From Rhizobium pisi (GTDB lineage: Bacteria; Pseudomonadota; Alphaproteobacteria; Rhizobiales; Rhizobiaceae): DNA of 64,000 nucleotides. The stretch lies in assembly GCF_003938655.1 (NCBI RefSeq), contig NZ_RJJT01000003.1, forward strand, positions 1 to 64,000, in the 5' to 3' direction. The position numbers were made by a program, and so were the translations under genes. Numbering within the stretch: the first letter of the stretch is position 1; the number at the start of each line of letters is the position of its first letter. Below are positions 48,681-60,482 of the stretch, in pieces. The notes under the pieces are model-generated. The model did not search any database and was not told where the DNA came from. It worked only from the letters and a program-made list of their open reading frames with translations.

Positions 48681-50548
48681 TGCCGCTCAGCGAACGCAAT
48701 GAACCGGGCTTTTCCGCTTCCGGCGCGCTGTTTTCCGACCGCCGCGCGCCGCTCGATGTCCTGAAGCAGGTCTACGGCTATTCCTTCTTCCGCGGCAAGC
48801 AGCAGCAGGTGGTCGAGCACGTGGTTTCGGGCGGCGACGCGGTGGTGCTCTTTCCGACAGGCGCCGGCAAATCGCTCTGCTTCCAGATCCCCGCACTTTG
48901 CCGTGAGGGCGTCGGCATCGTCGTCTCGCCGCTGATCGCGCTGATGCGCGATCAGGTGGAGGCGATGAAACAACTCGGCATCCGCGCCGCCGCCCTCAAT
49001 TCGTCGCTGTCGCGCGAGGAGTTCGGCGAGGTTCGCCGCGCACTTTCGGCAGGCCAGCTCGACCTTCTCTACGTGACGCCCGAGCGTATTCTGACCGATG
49101 GTTTCCGCGAACTGATCGCCAATGAGAAGATCGCGCTGTTTGCGATCGACGAGGCCCATTGCGTCTCGCAATGGGGCCATGATTTCCGCCCGGAATATCG
49201 CGAGCTCGGCCGGCTCGGCGAACAATATCCCGGCGTGCCCAGGGTGGCGCTGACGGCAACCGCCGATCCGCACACGCGCGACGATATCATCGAGCGGCTG
49301 GGGCTCGGCAATGCCGAGATCTTCACCACTAGCTTCGACCGGCCGAACATTGCCTATGAAATCGTCGAGCGCGACCAGCCGCGCCAGCAGCTCCTACGCT
49401 TCCTCTCCGGCCACAAGGGTGACAGCGGCATCGTCTATTGCCTGTCGCGGGCCAAGGTCGAGGACACGGCCGAATGGTTGAACGGGCAGGGCATCCGCGC
49501 GCGTGCCTACCATGCCGGCATGGACAGGACGGTTCGTGACGCCAATCAGGATGCCTTCCTGAAAGAAGAAAATCTCTGCCTGGTCGCCACCGTCGCCTTC
49601 GGTATGGGCATCGACAAGCCGAACGTGCGTTATGTCGCCCATCTCGACCTGCCGGGCTCGGTGGAAGCCTATTACCAGGAGACCGGGCGTGCCGGGCGCG
49701 ACGGCCTGCCGTCGGAGGTTTGGATGGCCTATGGCATGGCCGACGTCATCCAGCGCCGCCGGATGATCGACGAGGGCAATGCCGCCGAGGAGATCAAGCG
49801 GGTCGAGCGTGCCAAGCTCAACGCCTTGCTGGCGATCTGCGAAACCGCCTCCTGCCGGCGGCAGGCGATCCTTGCCCATTTCGGCGAGGCGCATGGCGGC
49901 CAGTGCGGCAATTGCGATACCTGCCTGAAGCCGGTCGAGACCTGGGAGGGCACGGAGGCGGCGATCAAGGCGCTGGCCGCTGTCTATCGCACCGGCGAGC
50001 GTTTCGGCGCCGGCCATGTCGTCGATGTGCTCCTCGGCAACGTCAACGAGAAGACCGAGCGTTTCGGCCATACCGAGATGCCGGTCTTCGGCGCCGGCAA
50101 GGATATTCCGGCACGCACATGGCAATCCGTCTACCGCCAGTTGCTCGCCATGGGGCTGATCCGCATCGATCATCAGGCCTATGGAGCGCTGAAGCTGGAG
50201 CCGGAGGCGCGCGCGGTCTTCAAGCACGAGCGGCAGGTGTTCTTCCGCAAGGACCGCCCGGCCTCGGAGCGGCGCACGAAGAAGGCCGAGCGCAGCGAGC
50301 GCAAATCGGGGCTGTCGGGCGCCGACGGCACCCTCTTCGAGGCGCTGCGGGCTGAGCGCATGGCGATTGCGAAATCACTCGGCGTGCCACCCTATGTCGT
50401 CTTCCCCGATACGACGCTGATCGCCTTCGCAACGGAGAAGCCGCGGAGCCGCAAGGAATTGCTCGCCATATCAGGTGTCGGGCAGGCGAAGCTCGAACGC
50501 TATGGCGATGCGTTCCTGGAGATCATTCTCTCGCACGACAAGGATTGA
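48680..50548 (+). CDS. recQ: RecQ ATP-dependent DNA helicase
   Basis: The protein has 622 residues. Helicase motif [17 protein letters not shown], motif [19 protein letters not shown] and motif [14 protein letters not shown] are present. A zinc-binding RQC region with four Cys ([11 protein letters not shown] and CGNCDTC) is followed by the winged helix, and a C-terminal HRDC domain begins near 530 ([20 protein letters not shown]). It unwinds DNA 3'-5' in recombination repair. Translational coupling with dnaG is likely (TGATG overlap), which is not the usual recQ neighbourhood in gamma-proteobacteria. Confidence 0.96.
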   Translation: MPLSERNEPGFSASGALFSDRRAPLDVLKQVYGYSFFRGKQQQVVEHVVSGGDAVVLFPTGAGKSLCFQIPALCREGVGIVVSPLIALMRDQVEAMKQLGIRAAALNSSLSREEFGEVRRALSAGQLDLLYVTPERILTDGFRELIANEKIALFAIDEAHCVSQWGHDFRPEYRELGRLGEQYPGVPRVALTATADPHTRDDIIERLGLGNAEIFTTSFDRPNIAYEIVERDQPRQQLLRFLSGHKGDSGIVYCLSRAKVEDTAEWLNGQGIRARAYHAGMDRTVRDANQDAFLKEENLCLVATVAFGMGIDKPNVRYVAHLDLPGSVEAYYQETGRAGRDGLPSEVWMAYGMADVIQRRRMIDEGNAAEEIKRVERAKLNALLAICETASCRRQAILAHFGEAHGGQCGNCDTCLKPVETWEGTEAAIKALAAVYRTGERFGAGHVVDVLLGNVNEKTERFGHTEMPVFGAGKDIPARTWQSVYRQLLAMGLIRIDHQAYGALKLEPEARAVFKHERQVFFRKDRPASERRTKKAERSERKSGLSGADGTLFEALRAERMAIAKSLGVPPYVVFPDTTLIAFATEKPRSRKELLAISGVGQAKLERYGDAFLEIILSHDKD

Positions 50549-50616
50549 GCGGGCCGGCCGATGCTTGAGATCGGCTCATGAGGCGTGGTAGAGGCTACCG
50601 CCCGGGAGGAGTGCCG

Positions 50617-51345
50617 ATGGCCCAGAATATCTACGACCGGCCGGATTTCTTCGCCGGATACAGCGACCTCAGCCGCTCCGTCCGCGGGCTCGACGGTGCG
50701 TCCGAATGGCCGGCGGTGCGTGCGCTTCTGCCCGATCTTGCCGGCAAACGTATCGTCGATCTCGGCTGCGGCTTCGCCTGGTTTTCGCGTTTCGCCATGA
50801 GCCAAGGCGCCAAAAGCGTGCTGGCGCTCGACATCTCGGAAAACATGATCGCGAGAGCCAGGGCCGATACGGCTGAAGCGGCGATTACTTACGAGATCGC
50901 CGATCTCGAGCATCTCGAACTTGCAAGAGCCTCCTTCGATTTTGCGTACAGCTCGCTGGCGCTGCATTATATCGAGGATTTCGCCGGTCTCGTCGCGACC
51001 GTGCACCAGGCGCTTTTGCCGGGCTCGCACTTCGTCTTCACCATCGAGCATCCGATCTTCATGGCGCCGACCAGGCCGGACTGGGCAACCGATGCCGAGG
51101 GGCGGCGCATCTGGCCGCTCGACCGCTATTCCGTCGAAGGCGCGCGCACGACCGACTGGCTCGCAAGCGGCGTCGTCAAGCAGCACCGCAAACTCGCCAC
51201 GACGCTCAACACCTTGATCGCGGCCGGTTTTTCCATTCGCCATGTCGAGGAGTGGAGCCCGAACGATGAGGAATTGCGGGACAATCCCGATTGGGCCAGG
51301 GAAATGGACCGGCCGATGTTCCTGCTGATTTCCACCCAGCGCTGA
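50617..51345 (+). CDS. SAM-dependent methyltransferase (class I)
   Basis: The protein has 242 residues from ATG 50617, with GGGAGGA six bases upstream; an upstream ATG lacks a ribosome site. SAM motif I is RIVDLGCGFAWFSRFAMSQG, motif II SVLALDISENMIARARADT, and the motif IV/V region is FDFAYSSLALHYIEDF. Methyltransferase_11/25-type proteins of this sort act on small molecules or unknown acceptors. It lies between recQ and kbl. Confidence 0.9.
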   Translation: MAQNIYDRPDFFAGYSDLSRSVRGLDGASEWPAVRALLPDLAGKRIVDLGCGFAWFSRFAMSQGAKSVLALDISENMIARARADTAEAAITYEIADLEHLELARASFDFAYSSLALHYIEDFAGLVATVHQALLPGSHFVFTIEHPIFMAPTRPDWATDAEGRRIWPLDRYSVEGARTTDWLASGVVKQHRKLATTLNTLIAAGFSIRHVEEWSPNDEELRDNPDWAREMDRPMFLLISTQR

Positions 51346-51408
51346 AAGAAGACAAGCCGGCGGCGATATGCTAACCCGGAAGCTATAAAACGTCAGGAAG
51401 GGCCGTCC

Positions 51409-52596
51409 ATGACCTCGCAATTTCTCTCCCATCTCCGATCCGAGATTTCGGCGCTGAAGGATGCCGGCCTCTACAAATCCGAGCGGGTCATCACCTCCAA
51501 ACAGGCCGGCGAGATCGGCATTTCCACCGGTGAGCGGGTGCTGAATTTCTGCGCCAACAACTATCTCGGCCTTGCCGATAACGAGGAGCTGGCCGAGGCC
51601 GGCAAGCAGGCGCTCGATCGCTACGGCTACGGCATGGCCTCGGTGCGGTTCATCTGCGGCACGCAGGAGGAGCACAAGCAGCTCGAGGCGCGTATCTCCG
51701 CCTTCCTCGGCATGGAAGACACGATCCTCTATTCCTCCTGCTTCGACGCCAACGGCGGTCTCTTCGAAACGCTGCTGTCCGAAGAGGACGCGATCATCTC
51801 GGACGCGCTGAACCACGCCTCGATCATCGATGGGGTCAGGCTTTCGAAGGCCAAGCGTTTCCGCTACGCCAACAACGACATGGCGGCGCTCGAAGAAGAA
51901 TTAAAGAAGGCCGAAGGCAGCCGCTTCAAGCTGATCGCGACCGATGGCGTCTTTTCGATGGACGGCATCATTGCCAATCTCGGCGGCGTCTGCGACCTCG
52001 CCGAGAAATATGGCGCAATGGTCATGGTCGATGACAGCCATGCGGTCGGTTTCGTCGGCAAGCATGGCCGCGGCTCGCCGGAATATTGCGGCGTCGAAGG
52101 GCGGATCGACATCATCACCGGCACGCTCGGCAAGGCGCTCGGCGGCGCTTCCGGTGGCTATACCTCGGCAAAGGCTGAAGTGGTGGAATGGCTGCGGCAG
52201 CGCTCGCGGCCTTACCTGTTCTCGAATACGCTGGCGCCTGTTATCGCGGCCGCCTCGCTCAAGGTGTTCGACCTCATCGAAAACGGCGATGCCTTGCGAC
52301 AGCGTCTTTCGGACAATGCCGATCTCTTCCGCAGAGAAATGACTAAGCTCGGCTTCACGCTTGCCGGCGAAGGCCATCCGATCATTCCCGTCATGCTTGG
52401 CGACGCCAAGCTCGCGCAGGACATGGCGAGCCTGATGCTGAAGAAGGGGATCTATGTGATTGGTTTCTCCTTCCCCGTCGTGCCGAAGGGGCAAGCTCGC
52501 ATCCGCACGCAGATGTCGGCGGCCCATTCGCGGGCGGATGTGGAAAGGGCGATTGCGGGTTTTGCCGAGGTGGGACGGGAACTGGGTGTGATTTGA
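51409..52596 (+). CDS. kbl: Glycine C-acetyltransferase (2-amino-3-ketobutyrate CoA ligase)
   Basis: The protein has 395 residues. PLP lysine is in [15 protein letters not shown], the cofactor Asp-x-His in [16 protein letters not shown], and the N-terminal [15 protein letters not shown] motif is typical of alpha-oxoamine synthases. It cleaves 2-amino-3-ketobutyrate with CoA to glycine and acetyl-CoA, following Tdh in threonine breakdown. The tdh gene lies downstream, separated by a palindromic repeat. Confidence 0.95.
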   Translation: MTSQFLSHLRSEISALKDAGLYKSERVITSKQAGEIGISTGERVLNFCANNYLGLADNEELAEAGKQALDRYGYGMASVRFICGTQEEHKQLEARISAFLGMEDTILYSSCFDANGGLFETLLSEEDAIISDALNHASIIDGVRLSKAKRFRYANNDMAALEEELKKAEGSRFKLIATDGVFSMDGIIANLGGVCDLAEKYGAMVMVDDSHAVGFVGKHGRGSPEYCGVEGRIDIITGTLGKALGGASGGYTSAKAEVVEWLRQRSRPYLFSNTLAPVIAAASLKVFDLIENGDALRQRLSDNADLFRREMTKLGFTLAGEGHPIIPVMLGDAKLAQDMASLMLKKGIYVIGFSFPVVPKGQARIRTQMSAAHSRADVERAIAGFAEVGRELGVI

Positions 52597-52603
52597 GCGA
52601 GGC

Positions 52604-52771
52604 TGCCACCCCTTCTCCCCAGCGGGGAGAAGGTGGCCCGAAGGGTCGGATGAGGGGGTGAGCGAAGCGAAGTTTCGAGCGGCAAGCGAGAAACAAAGTA
52701 AGCGTTATATGGCGTGCCGTGCCGCCCCCTCATCCGCCCTACGGGCACCTTCTCCCCGCTGGGGAGAAGAG
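52604..52771. repeat. Inverted pair of CTTCTCCCC-core palindromes (RIME-like intergenic repeat)
   Basis: A first copy at 52604-52661 (CCTTCTCCCC/GGGGAGAAGG stem, then GATGAGGGGGTG) is mirrored by a second at about 52722-52771 (CCCCCTCATCCG, then CTTCTCCCC/GGGGAGAAG). The outer arms are also complementary to each other, so the whole 168 bases can form a long cruciform or mRNA fold. It sits between kbl and tdh. It resembles the Rhizobium intergenic mosaic element class, and may attenuate readthrough or stabilise upstream mRNA. Confidence 0.75.
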
Positions 52772-52814
52772 GGAGTAGCGAGGTCGAGCGCCAACCAAAG
52801 GGTGGAAAACAAAT

Positions 52815-53852
52815 ATGTCGAACATGATGAAGGCGCTGGTCAAGGCGAAGCCGGAAGTCGGGCTCTGGATGGAGAACGTGCCGGTGCCGGAGGTGGGGCC
52901 GAACGATGTGCTGATCCGCGTGAAGAAATCGGCGATCTGCGGCACCGACGTGCATATCTGGAACTGGGACCAGTGGGCGCAGAAGACCATTCCGGTGCCG
53001 ATGGTCGTCGGTCATGAATTTTCAGGCGAGATCGCCGAGATCGGATCGGCGGTCACCAAATACCATGTCGGCGAGCGGGTTTCCGGCGAGGGGCATATCG
53101 TCTGCGGCAAATGCCGCAATTGCCGGGCGGGCAGGGGGCATCTCTGCCGCAATACGCTCGGCGTCGGCGTCAATCGGCCGGGTTCCTTCGGTGAATTCGT
53201 CTGCATTCCCGAAAGCAACGTCGTGCCGATCCCGGACGATATTTCAGACGAGATCGCCGCGATTTTCGATCCGTTCGGCAATGCAGTGCACACGGCACTC
53301 TCCTTCGATCTCGTCGGCGAGGACGTGCTCGTCACTGGCGCCGGGCCGATCGGCATCATGGGAGCGCTGGTCGCCAAGCGCTCCGGCGCCCGCAAGGTGG
53401 TCATCACCGATATCAATCCGCACCGGCTGGAGCTGGCGCGCAAGCTCGGCATCGATCATGTGGTCGATGCCTCCAAGGAAAACCTTGCCGATGTGATGAA
53501 GGCGATCGGCATGACCGAGGGTTTCGACGTCGGGCTCGAAATGTCGGGCGCCGCACCCGCCTTCCGCGACATGATCGACAAGATGAACAATGGCGGCAAG
53601 ATCGCCATTCTCGGCATTGCGCCGGCCGGTTTCGAGATCGACTGGAACAAGGTGATCTTCAAGATGCTCAATCTCAAGGGCATTTACGGCCGCGAGATGT
53701 TCGAGACCTGGTACAAGATGATCGCCTTCGTCCAGGGTGGCCTCGATCTCGCGCCGGTCATTACCCACCGCATTAAGATCGACGAATTCCGCGACGGCTT
53801 CGAGGCGATGCGGTCGGGCAACTCCGGCAAAGTGGTCATGGATTGGATGTGA
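52815..53852 (+). CDS. tdh: L-threonine 3-dehydrogenase
   Basis: The protein has 345 residues from ATG 52815. [20 protein letters not shown], the zinc motif [23 protein letters not shown], and the four-Cys lobe [15 protein letters not shown] are typical of MDR-family Tdh. The threonine-specific [12 protein letters not shown] segment and [10 protein letters not shown] support threonine over generic alcohols. It makes 2-amino-3-ketobutyrate, used by Kbl. It is followed by a GFA-family gene after 9 bases. Confidence 0.95.
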   Translation: MSNMMKALVKAKPEVGLWMENVPVPEVGPNDVLIRVKKSAICGTDVHIWNWDQWAQKTIPVPMVVGHEFSGEIAEIGSAVTKYHVGERVSGEGHIVCGKCRNCRAGRGHLCRNTLGVGVNRPGSFGEFVCIPESNVVPIPDDISDEIAAIFDPFGNAVHTALSFDLVGEDVLVTGAGPIGIMGALVAKRSGARKVVITDINPHRLELARKLGIDHVVDASKENLADVMKAIGMTEGFDVGLEMSGAAPAFRDMIDKMNNGGKIAILGIAPAGFEIDWNKVIFKMLNLKGIYGREMFETWYKMIAFVQGGLDLAPVITHRIKIDEFRDGFEAMRSGNSGKVVMDWM

Positions 53853-53861
53853 GGGGACGAC

Positions 53862-54209
53862 ATGCTCTATGAGGGAAGCTGCCATTGCGGCAACGTGGCT
53901 TTCGAGGTCGAAGGCGAATTCACCGAGGCGCTTGACTGCAACTGTTCGCTCTGCCGTCGGCGGGGCGGGCTTCTGGCTTTCGCACCGCTCGAGAAGCTCG
54001 TGGTAAAGACACCCGAAGACAATATCTCGACCTATACTTTCAACAGGCATGTCATCCGGCATCACTTCTGCGCCAATTGCGGCATCGCGCCGTTCGGCGA
54101 GGGGGTTGGCCCGAACGGCGCGGCGATGGCTGCGATCAATCTGCGCTGCATTCCCGCGATCGATCTCGGCGCTCTGACGGTGAAGCCCTATGACGGCGCG
54201 GCGCTTTAG
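53862..54209 (+). CDS. GFA-family (glutathione-dependent formaldehyde-activating-like) protein
   Basis: The 115-residue protein has the zinc-binding fold. YEGSCHCGNVAFEVEGEF, LDCNCSLCRRRGGL and HHFCANCGIAPFGEG supply the CxC, CxxC and CxxC cysteines. The family fold resembles S-hydroxymethylglutathione synthase, but most members have unknown substrates. It is joined to tdh by a 9-base gap, so co-transcribed and possibly dealing with a reactive by-product of threonine catabolism. Confidence 0.88.
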   Translation: MLYEGSCHCGNVAFEVEGEFTEALDCNCSLCRRRGGLLAFAPLEKLVVKTPEDNISTYTFNRHVIRHHFCANCGIAPFGEGVGPNGAAMAAINLRCIPAIDLGALTVKPYDGAAL

Positions 54210-54274
54210 CCAATATTTGCCCGAGAGAGATGAATATACCGTCGGCACAACTGCAAAACGGCCGAAACAATTGG

Positions 54275-54312
54275 GGGCGGCGGGGCAAAATCTTTGCCGC
54301 CCTTGTCTTTTG
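54275..54312 (+). terminator. Terminator of the kbl-tdh-GFA operon
   Basis: GGGCGGC (54275-54281) and GCCGCCC (54296-54302) pair around 14 bases and are followed by TTGTCTTTTG. It is 66 bases beyond the GFA gene stop. Confidence 0.75.
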
Positions 54313-54676
54313 TTCGTTGCCTCTTAAATAAGGTTCGCAATCGCAGCCGCGGTTCAAAGCCTGTGGATAAGGCTTTTTCCGATTTTTCGTGGGCTTTTTT
54401 TCTGGAAAAGCTTGACGAGAACAAAAAATGTGGGAATCACCGTTCGACTTGTTGAAACGGTGAACTGGGTCAAGGCGGATCGCGCAACCGTGGCCGGAAA
54501 TCCTAAAGCAAGAAAGCTTTGCTGTCCGGTGCCGGCTATCGTGGTTAATCAGGCTTTAAATGTCATCCCGTTAGGTGGGCAAAGGTGATTCTGGGCGGCG
54601 CGTGCGATGCGTCAGGCCCTGAGACGGCCCATTCACCGTAGCGAGATTGGATAGCGTCAGGAAGGCGACGATATAA
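54313..54676. promoter_or_regulatory. rpoD upstream region
   Basis: This 364-base leader runs from the kbl-tdh-GFA terminator to the rpoD ATG and contains no gene. CTTGAC at 54411-54416 is a candidate -35 element, in an A/T-rich stretch, but no clean -10 is seen at 17 bases. The leader is long enough for several start sites. Confidence 0.4.
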
Positions 54677-56731
<2,055 letters not shown>

Positions 56732-56757
56732 GGGACGATACGACCTCTACGATTGCG

Positions 56758-56790
56758 AAAGCCGGGCTTCATGTCCGGCTTTTTGCTTTT
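56758..56790 (+). terminator. rpoD terminator
   Basis: AAAGCCGG and CCGGCTTT pair around 9 bases, with TTGCTTTT after; the stem starts 27 bases after the stop. Confidence 0.88.
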
Positions 56791-56974
56791 CGTCTTTGCG
56801 CCACTGCCGCACACTTTTGGGCGACACGCCTAATACCAATGATCCCGGCGGCTTTCTTGTCGCTCGGTGGTGACAAGATTATAGTCCGGCCACGGGGGAA
56901 GAAATCGATCGCGATGCGCGAGCGAGGACCGACGCATGCCCGTGTCGGGCGAATCCTCCGGTGGGAGGTGCGAT

Positions 56975-57268
56975 ATGACCACTTACATCGTGTTGATCAA
57001 CTGGACGGACCAAGGTGTGCGCAACGTTCGCGACTCGTCAAAACGGCTGGATGCGGCGAAGAAACTGCTCGGCGACATGGGCGGCTCCTTCAACCAGTTC
57101 TTTCTGACGATGGGCGGCCACGACATGGTGGCCGTCTGCGAAGCGCCTGACGATGCCGTCATGGCGCGGTTTGGCCTCTCGCTGGCGATGGGCGGCAATG
57201 TCCGCACCCAGACACTGAAGGCATTCCCGGAGGCCGCCTATCGAGAGATCATCGGCTCGCTTGGTTGA
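56975..57268 (+). CDS. GYD-domain protein
   Basis: The protein has 97 residues from ATG 56975, with GGGAGG upstream; a further start at 56936 gives a longer N-terminus without a good ribosome site. TYIVLINWTDQGVRNVRDSS, then KRLDAAKKLLGDMGG, is the GYD pattern, with GHDMVAVCEAPDDAVMARFG. This ferredoxin-like family is of unknown function and is often found near regulatory or sulfur genes. It is monocistronic. Confidence 0.85.
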   Translation: MTTYIVLINWTDQGVRNVRDSSKRLDAAKKLLGDMGGSFNQFFLTMGGHDMVAVCEAPDDAVMARFGLSLAMGGNVRTQTLKAFPEAAYREIIGSLG

Positions 57269-57435
57269 TCGCGACAAAGGACCGCTATCGGCGATCATAA
57301 GCGTTGCACAACTCGCGTCAGACTGGCACTGTCGCCCTGTCCTTAATTCCTCGTGGCGTATCGGCAGGGCTCTTGATGAAAGCGTTCCCGGGTTTCATGG
57401 CCGCCTTCGATTGCCCGACAGCTGCTTCCTGAGCG

Positions 57436-58176
57436 ATGGCACTGGTGTGGGAAAATCGGGATGGAGGCATCGAGCGGGGCGCTTTCGCCTCGTTCGCGTT
57501 GCATGCCGTCATGCTTGCGCTGCTGCTCCTGCTGCTTCCGAGACCTGAGCCGCCGGCACCGTTGCCGGACGACGGCATAACGGTCGATATCGTTCCCGAA
57601 GTCGCCAAACCTTCCGCGATAGCGCAGCGGGTCGCGACGCCTGCACCCATTGCGACAAAGCCGGATGCGAGTGTGTCGGCGCAGGAGATCCCTCCGCCGC
57701 ATCAGGAGAAGGCGCCGGCGGCCTCGACGTCGCCTGAAGTGGCTTCCGTCCCTCCGGCGCTGCCGAAGCCCGATGCATTCGTTGAGGCGGGCCAGCTGTT
57801 TTCGGAGACGGTGTTATCAGATCCGCGCAGCCGGCGCGCCCGCGAAGCGTTGCGTGGCCTTGCCGGCGGCGAGCGCAATTTGCAGCTTTGTGACCTGGAG
57901 GCGATGGAGCAGGTCCGCCGGGCGCGGCAAGACATGCGTCCGGACGCGTTTGCGCCCTATGCAATGGCGGCAGAAAAGGTCAGCGGCAACAGCGTCGAGG
58001 TGAGGGGCGGCGCCATCAGAACCGAGAAGGCGTGGTACAACATCCAGTTCAGGTGCGAACTCGATGCCCGCTCCGGCAAGGTCGCTTCCTTCGCCTTTCT
58101 CATCGGCAGCGCTATCCCGAAGGACGAATGGCAGGCGCATGATCTGGCGGCCGATGACGGGCCTGCCGACCAATGA
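57436..58176 (+). CDS. DUF930-type protein, first of a tandem pair
   Basis: The protein has 246 residues. One membrane segment (about 17-36, ASFALHAVMLALLLLLLPRP) is followed by a Pro-rich linker (38-120) and a C-terminal DUF930 domain (about 120-235): LCDLEAMEQVRRARQDMRP, GAIRTEKAWYNIQFRCELDA and GKVASFAFLIGSAIPKDEW. The layout is TonB-like, with the domain expected in the periplasm. It is followed after 78 bases by a longer paralogue. Confidence 0.82.
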   Translation: MALVWENRDGGIERGAFASFALHAVMLALLLLLLPRPEPPAPLPDDGITVDIVPEVAKPSAIAQRVATPAPIATKPDASVSAQEIPPPHQEKAPAASTSPEVASVPPALPKPDAFVEAGQLFSETVLSDPRSRRAREALRGLAGGERNLQLCDLEAMEQVRRARQDMRPDAFAPYAMAAEKVSGNSVEVRGGAIRTEKAWYNIQFRCELDARSGKVASFAFLIGSAIPKDEWQAHDLAADDGPADQ

Positions 58177-58254
58177 ACCCCATGGTTGCTGCGATCACAA
58201 GGTTTTTTACTTTTTTGGCTTGATGCTGCCGGTTTTAGAGGCCACATCGCTGCT

Positions 58255-59340
58255 GTGACAGACGAAGTGGTACAAACGGAAGAGCATCACGAAGCGGGAA
58301 ACCGGCGGCCTGAAATCCGCTGGGGCGTCGTCGCGTCGGTTGTTGCGCATATTCCTATCGTCGCCCTTCTTATTTTCGGGCTGCCGAAGATTGAGCCGAA
58401 GCCTGCCGAGGATGAGAGCGTGAAGGTGGAACTCGTTCCGCCGCCGGAGGAGAAAAAGCCGGAGGAGAAGAAGCCTGAGGAGAAGAAGCCCGAGGTAAAG
58501 CTGCCGGAGCCAAAACCGCCGGAAGAGGCAAAGAAGCAACCACCTCCGCCTCCGCCGCCCCCACCGCCGCCTCCGCCACCGGCGACTGAAAATAAGTCTT
58601 CTTCGCAAGCCAAGTCCGCGCCCATGCCCAGTTTGGCTCCCGTCTTCGAGTTTGGTGAGAGGGACAGTGGACGTGAAAAAACGACGGTGGGGAATTCTTC
58701 CGAAGGCGACGTAAAGTCTGCGACGACAGCACCCCAGCACGGCGCAAAGCCGGAACAGGCGCCTGCGGAGGCGTCCGCAGAAAAGCCACCGGCTGAAACG
58801 CCGCCGGCAAAGCCGGTTCCAGATGACGTGCAACTCCCCGAGGTTGCGACGACCGATGTTTCTTCCGAACACAACGCGCCGCTTGCAGAAGCGACCGGTG
58901 AAGCAAAGACCGATATCGAGATCGTCAAGCCATCGGAGCAGAAGCCGCCTAAACCGCCCAAGGCGGATACCGCAAAGGACGATCTGCCCAAAGCGAAGAC
59001 ACTATTTTCGCAGGCGGACGACGACGATCCGGTGGCGAGAATGGCGATGAATGGTATGTCGCGCGGCAAACGCGTCGCCCAGCTTTGCGGCAACGAGCTC
59101 CAGCAACAGCTTATTCACGATTCGCCCAGCTTTCAGCCGATTATCGTGCCTACTTTCGGGCTATCGAGCGGCACAGTTCTCGATATCAAAAGTGCCGCTT
59201 TCCGCACCGCTAAAGGCTGGTACCAAATTCGTTTCCGTTGCGAGGTTGATGAGGATGCCACGAAAGTCGTTTCGTTCGGCCATGAGGCCGGCGGGTTAAT
59301 CCCTCGCAGCCAGTACGCAACCTACAGCATTCGTGAGTAG
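58255..59340 (+). CDS. DUF930-type protein with long proline/acidic linker, second of a tandem pair
   Basis: The product has about 361 residues from a GTG at 58255; no strong ribosome site is seen, so the start is uncertain. A cytoplasmic N-terminus is followed by a transmembrane helix (WGVVASVVAHIPIVALLIFG). A very long Lys/Glu/Pro-rich linker, with about a dozen consecutive prolines, follows and looks TonB/TolA-like. The C-terminal DUF930 domain (AQLCGNELQQQLIHDSPSF and DIKSAAFRTAKGWYQIRFRC) matches that of the preceding gene. It is a paralogue probably born by duplication, expected to span the periplasm. Confidence 0.8.
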   Translation: MTDEVVQTEEHHEAGNRRPEIRWGVVASVVAHIPIVALLIFGLPKIEPKPAEDESVKVELVPPPEEKKPEEKKPEEKKPEVKLPEPKPPEEAKKQPPPPPPPPPPPPPPATENKSSSQAKSAPMPSLAPVFEFGERDSGREKTTVGNSSEGDVKSATTAPQHGAKPEQAPAEASAEKPPAETPPAKPVPDDVQLPEVATTDVSSEHNAPLAEATGEAKTDIEIVKPSEQKPPKPPKADTAKDDLPKAKTLFSQADDDDPVARMAMNGMSRGKRVAQLCGNELQQQLIHDSPSFQPIIVPTFGLSSGTVLDIKSAAFRTAKGWYQIRFRCEVDEDATKVVSFGHEAGGLIPRSQYATYSIRE

Positions 59341-59446
59341 CTAATGCAATCCGCGACCGTATCTCGCTGGAACCAGCTAGGCGCAAGGAAGCGCTCCTAT
59401 CGTTTCCCCATGGCCGTGATGGTTACGGTGAAGAAGGGACAATGAC

Positions 59447-59608
59447 ATGTCGAACGAAATCGAGCAGTTCTTGGAGCGTCAGGACGAAGCCGTGAGCGCG
59501 CTGTTCCTGGAAAACAAGGGCGAGGAACTGACCGATATTCTGGTGGCGGCACTGGAAGAAGCTTTCGAGATCCTTCTCGAAGCGGCGCCCGCCGAAACGT
59601 TTCATTGA
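59447..59608 (+). CDS. Small acidic protein overlapping the APH(3')-like gene
   Basis: The product has 53 residues: MSNEIEQFLERQDEAVSALF, then LENKGEELTDILVAALEEAF and a short C-terminus. It is strongly acidic and predicted helical. AAGGGA lies seven bases before the ATG. The stop (TGA 59606-59608) shares bases with the TTG start of the kinase gene, a 4-base overlap. No family is recognised. Coupled translation with the kinase is likely. Confidence 0.6.
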   Translation: MSNEIEQFLERQDEAVSALFLENKGEELTDILVAALEEAFEILLEAAPAETFH

Positions 59609-60393
59609 AAGTTTCCGAGAAATTGCCTGCTGGTCCGTTGGTGGCGCGCCTTTCTGGTTACCGGATGGAGCAGGATGCGCTCGGCCGATCGGCGGCAAGT
59701 GTCTTCCGCCTCGAAGGCGAGGGGCTACCGGCGCTCTATCTGAAGGTCGAGGAGGTGGCTCCCTTCGGCGAACTCGCCGACGAAGCGGCCCGGCTCGGCT
59801 GGCTCAAGGCCGCCGGCTTGCCATGCCCCGATGTGATCGCGCGGGAAAGCGACGGCGAGCGCAACTGGCTTTTGATCAGCGCGCTGCCGGGGAGCGACCT
59901 TGCCAGCGCATCGGCGCTGACGCCGCTTGCATGCGTCGAGCTGCTGGCGGCGGCACTCCTCGACCTCCATCGCCTTCCGATCGCCTCCTGCCCCTTCGAT
60001 CATCGCCGAGAAAAGCGCCTGCCGATCGCCAAGGCGCGCATGGAGGCGGGGATCGTCGATGAGGAGGATTTCGATGCGGCCAGGCTTGGGAAGAGCGCTG
60101 CCGAACTCTTCGCCGAACTTGAGAGCCTGAAGCCGGGCGACGAGGATCTAGTCGTTTCGCATGGCGATGCCTGCCTGCCGAATTTCATCGCTTCCGACGG
60201 CCGCTTCGCCGGCTATATCGATTGCAGCCGTCTCGGTGTCGCCGACCGCTATCAGGATATCGCGCTCGCCTGTCGCAGCATTGCCGATAACTTCGGCGAG
60301 GGGCTGTTACAGCCCTTCCTCGCTCGCTACGGCATGTCGGTTCCCGATCCGGCAAGGCTCAACTACTATCAACTGCTCGATGAGTTCTTCTGA
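59605..60393 (+). CDS. APH(3')-like aminoglycoside phosphotransferase family protein
   Basis: The protein has 262 residues from a TTG start. It carries the APH Brenner motif [18 protein letters not shown] (catalytic Asp), the DFG-like metal motif [20 protein letters not shown], and the C-terminal YYQLLDEFF, all matching APH(3')/NPTII. The N-lobe has [18 protein letters not shown], where the ATP lysine sits. True resistance is uncertain; chromosomal relatives may phosphorylate other hydroxyl compounds. The start overlaps the stop of the small acidic gene. Confidence 0.88.
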   Translation: MKVSEKLPAGPLVARLSGYRMEQDALGRSAASVFRLEGEGLPALYLKVEEVAPFGELADEAARLGWLKAAGLPCPDVIARESDGERNWLLISALPGSDLASASALTPLACVELLAAALLDLHRLPIASCPFDHRREKRLPIAKARMEAGIVDEEDFDAARLGKSAAELFAELESLKPGDEDLVVSHGDACLPNFIASDGRFAGYIDCSRLGVADRYQDIALACRSIADNFGEGLLQPFLARYGMSVPDPARLNYYQLLDEFF

Positions 60394-60482
60394 GCGTCGC
60401 TGCTGTAGGTGCCCGAACAGCGACGGTTGCGTGCTATCCGCCCGGCTGGCAAAGTAGCCGAGATCGGACATACGGACCGGAA

